Assembly: GCF_900209925.1 (NCBI RefSeq)
Contig: NZ_LT907978.1
Coordinates: 1,733,219-1,797,218, forward strand
From: Anaerobutyricum hallii
GTDB lineage: Bacteria; Bacillota; Clostridia; Lachnospirales; Lachnospiraceae
DNA length: 64,000 bases
Reading direction: 5' to 3'
The notes under the pieces are model-generated. The model did not search any database, had not been told where the DNA came from, and was given only the letters and a program-made list of their open reading frames with translations. Both the position numbers and the translations under genes were made by a program. Position 1 is the first letter of the stretch, and every line of letters begins with the position of its first letter. This document shows positions 62,146 through 64,000 of this stretch, piece after piece.

Positions 62146-63759
62146 CTATCGTATTTGGCTGATAAAACGGATTAGGTCAGCCGGAGTCTGTATCTCGTAC
62201 ATTGGTGCGAACGCTGCGTATACCGATGCGATCGAATCCCCCTGATTCCATTTGGCAGCCTGTTCTGTGTTCAGAAAAAACATTTTCTTTGCCCTTGCGT
62301 GGATGTTTTTCATCCATTCTGTTCCCGATGGGTTCTTATTGTTACGGTAATCGCCAAGAAACAGGATAAAACTGTCCTTTTTCAGATACTTCCGATTCTT
62401 TTTCCATAGCATCTCTAACGGACGGTTGTAATCGGAATACACCCCTTTTGCCGGGACAGCCTGCAGGACACTCTGAACAGCTTTATCAATACTATCCGTC
62501 TCCATGATTTCCGTTACATCATAGAGGGAGTTAACAAATACATATACCCGACAGCCTCCGGCAAACACATCTTTTAATAGGTACATGAACCCCAGCATCA
62601 TTTCTGAAGCTTCTTTACATGAACCAGAAATGTCAAGAATAAGAATGAGATTTGACCTGTTGCGTTTTGACTTCGCAAAACAGACCTCAAACGGGATACC
62701 GCCGGTCTTGCAGGCAGCCTGTATCGTCTTTCCCATATCAATCTTCCGTCTTTCCTGTGTGTTTAAATATCTTCCGAGCCTTGTCTTAAAGGAAACGATA
62801 TTCTGGCGGATGTATTGGTAGATATATTCTTTTTCTTTCTTGTCCAGTTTTTTAAACGGTTTCTCCATAAATTCCGGCAGAGTTTCCTCTAAAAGCTGTA
62901 CAGCTCCCCCGCCGATAAAATTCTTCCGGTGTATTTTGGAGACCGATTTTTCGGTAAATTGCCTTGTCAGTGCAAAGAGCCGGCTATCTAGTTCTACTTG
63001 AATCCGTTTCTCTTCCCGTTCCAGTCTTTGAAGTTTATTTTCCAGTTCTATCTGCTGATTTTTCAATTCTTTTGTTTCCCGTGCAATCTTATCTTCGATA
63101 TATTTTTCATAGTATATGACCTGTATCTTTGCTTTTTCCAGTATCTTAAATATATTCTGGTAGATTTCAAAAGCATCCATTTTTCCGGATAATAACGCTT
63201 TTTCTGCTTTTTCCGGCAGTTTTTTTCGAAGGGACTGAAAAGTTTTCTTGGAGTCCTCAGAAAGTTCTGTTTGGTCTTTGGACAGGGAAAGTAGCAGATT
63301 CTTCTCCTGTTTTGTAAAATACTGTTTGAATTTAACTTCCTGTTTTTTTAGGTAATTTTTCTGTGTTTTGGGGATATGAAGCATTTCCTTTTCTTCTAAG
63401 ACTGCTTTCCTTTTCTCTTCGATTTCCTGTCTGACACCGGTAATCTCTTTTTGTATCTTTTCTTTTTGGGACTTACTGTATTCTATCTGTTCTTGGTGTT
63501 CTTTCCGAATCCGTTGTTTTTCTCTTGCATAGGATCCTTTGTAATCTTTTATATATTGGTAAAAATAGTCGGAAAAAGAATCGGCTTCTTCCTTGTTCCG
63601 ACAGAAACACAGTTTCATTAATGGAATGATCTCCGCTTCTCTTGTAAAATCTGTCTCTTCATTTTTTAAAGATAAAAAGCGGCTGATCTTATTCTGTGTG
63701 ACAGCATATCCCCTGTCATTTAAGTATCCAGCAAATTCTGTTATATAGTCAAAAATCAT
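62146..63759 (-). CDS. VWA-domain (CoxE-like) protein
   Basis: The product is 537 residues. The N-terminal two-thirds are helical with long coiled coils (for example RIRKEHQEQIEYSKSQKEKI and KELKNQQIELENKLQRLERE). The C-terminal third is a von Willebrand A domain with the MIDAS motif in LILILDISGSCKEASEMM, a Thr-lacking second loop (PAKGVYSDYNRPLEML) and FILFLGDYRNNKNPSG. CoxE-like VWA proteins work with MoxR AAA ATPases as metal-dependent chaperone or remodelling pairs. GAGGTGG precedes the ATG. The gene lies 42 bp after the MoxR stop. Confidence 0.8.
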   Translation of the reverse strand: MIFDYITEFAGYLNDRGYAVTQNKISRFLSLKNEETDFTREAEIIPLMKLCFCRNKEEADSFSDYFYQYIKDYKGSYAREKQRIRKEHQEQIEYSKSQKEKIQKEITGVRQEIEEKRKAVLEEKEMLHIPKTQKNYLKKQEVKFKQYFTKQEKNLLLSLSKDQTELSEDSKKTFQSLRKKLPEKAEKALLSGKMDAFEIYQNIFKILEKAKIQVIYYEKYIEDKIARETKELKNQQIELENKLQRLEREEKRIQVELDSRLFALTRQFTEKSVSKIHRKNFIGGGAVQLLEETLPEFMEKPFKKLDKKEKEYIYQYIRQNIVSFKTRLGRYLNTQERRKIDMGKTIQAACKTGGIPFEVCFAKSKRNRSNLILILDISGSCKEASEMMLGFMYLLKDVFAGGCRVYVFVNSLYDVTEIMETDSIDKAVQSVLQAVPAKGVYSDYNRPLEMLWKKNRKYLKKDSFILFLGDYRNNKNPSGTEWMKNIHARAKKMFFLNTEQAAKWNQGDSIASVYAAFAPMYEIQTPADLIRFISQIR

Positions 63760-63801
63760 TTTTTACCACCTCTAAAAAGAATTCGATTCTGCAAGACACT
63801 A

Positions 63802-64000
63802 TTAATGCAAATCTTTGATATTCGGCAGAATACCTGCATCCCGTACCCTCATCTGGTCTTCTTTGTTCTTGCACAACATGCACAGGGAATCTGCAATATT
63901 AAAATCTTTATCATCCATCAGTTTCTGCAGATAGCTAGCCCATGTGATGCCTTCTGAAATAGACGGAATCTGTTTCAGGCACAGGCTCTGCAACTGGTAA
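63802..64000 (-). CDS. MoxR-family AAA ATPase, C-terminal end (partial)
   Basis: Only the last 65 codons are in the window. The sequence SLCLKQIPSISEGITWASYL, with an Arg/Lys-x-x-x-Pro-Ser-x-Ser-Glu...W pattern, is the C-terminal lid of MoxR/CoxD ATPases (usually RLRALxLxKxPSVSEALDWA). The ATPase core lies beyond the right edge. The gene is followed by the VWA gene on the same strand, the standard MoxR-VWA order. Confidence 0.7.
   Translation of the reverse strand, partial: YQLQSLCLKQIPSISEGITWASYLQKLMDDKDFNIADSLCMLCKNKEDQMRVRDAGILPNIKDLH

Overview
The window looks like accessory-rich DNA from a gut Lachnospiraceae-type Firmicute. The grounds are strong Shine-Dalgarno (SD) sites, a RepA_N-type replication module, a bile salt hydrolase, a Gram-positive pyruvate phosphate dikinase and a type I-C CRISPR system. 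Genus cannot be fixed from the sequence alone. Long stretches have been remodelled by insertion sequences, deletions and duplications.

Region 1 (1-32.6 kb) resembles the backbone and cargo of a large conjugative or plasmid-like element. It holds a sigma-like regulator, small zinc-ribbon and YolD-like genes, and a Y-family polymerase divergent from an XRE repressor/ImmA-type protease pair with three shared operators. It also holds a transporter/M20 peptidase operon, an ATPase, an acetyltransferase, three consecutive inverted-repeat structures without genes, two tandem IS91-like elements, and a replication/partition block (parB-parA-parB-repA plus two small genes). A 3' half of a tRNA-Arg(CCU) gene at 32.57-32.61 kb marks a likely attachment scar. 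Two copies of a bile-salt-hydrolase island lie inside. Copy 2 (19.7-27.65 kb) encodes BSH, a RelA/SpoT-type synthetase, two PLD-type cardiolipin synthases, a two-component system and a FUSC transporter, but has lost its CDP-alcohol phosphatidyltransferase gene. Copy 1 (5.3-7.66 kb) keeps that gene and the transporter but has lost 6.1 kb spanning the kinase to BSH. One crossover between them would rebuild the full eight-gene set.

Region 2 (32.6-46.9 kb) is a graveyard of mobile DNA: an aldo/keto reductase and a truncated acetyltransferase, a phage tail-fibre remnant, a phage lysis module (membrane protein, SH3 protein, holin, two-domain endolysin), a three-gene DDE transposon, two identical IS3-family copies and one IS256 copy. 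One IS3 copy interrupts the first gene of the transposon, the other truncates the SH3 gene, and the IS256 copy sits in the loop of the lysis-module terminator.

Region 3 (46.9-64 kb) is more chromosomal: ppdK, then a type I-C CRISPR array of five repeats with cas2-cas1-cas4-cas7-cas8c-cas5-cas3, all read on the minus strand. cas8c carries a one-base frameshift, cas3 carries two in-frame stops, and an IS separates cas3 from cas5. Interference is probably lost, while cas1, cas2, cas4, cas7, cas5 and an internal cas11c start remain intact. Immediately upstream in the same direction is a MoxR ATPase (partial)-VWA protein-614-residue unknown protein cluster, a candidate uncharacterised ternary system beside CRISPR.
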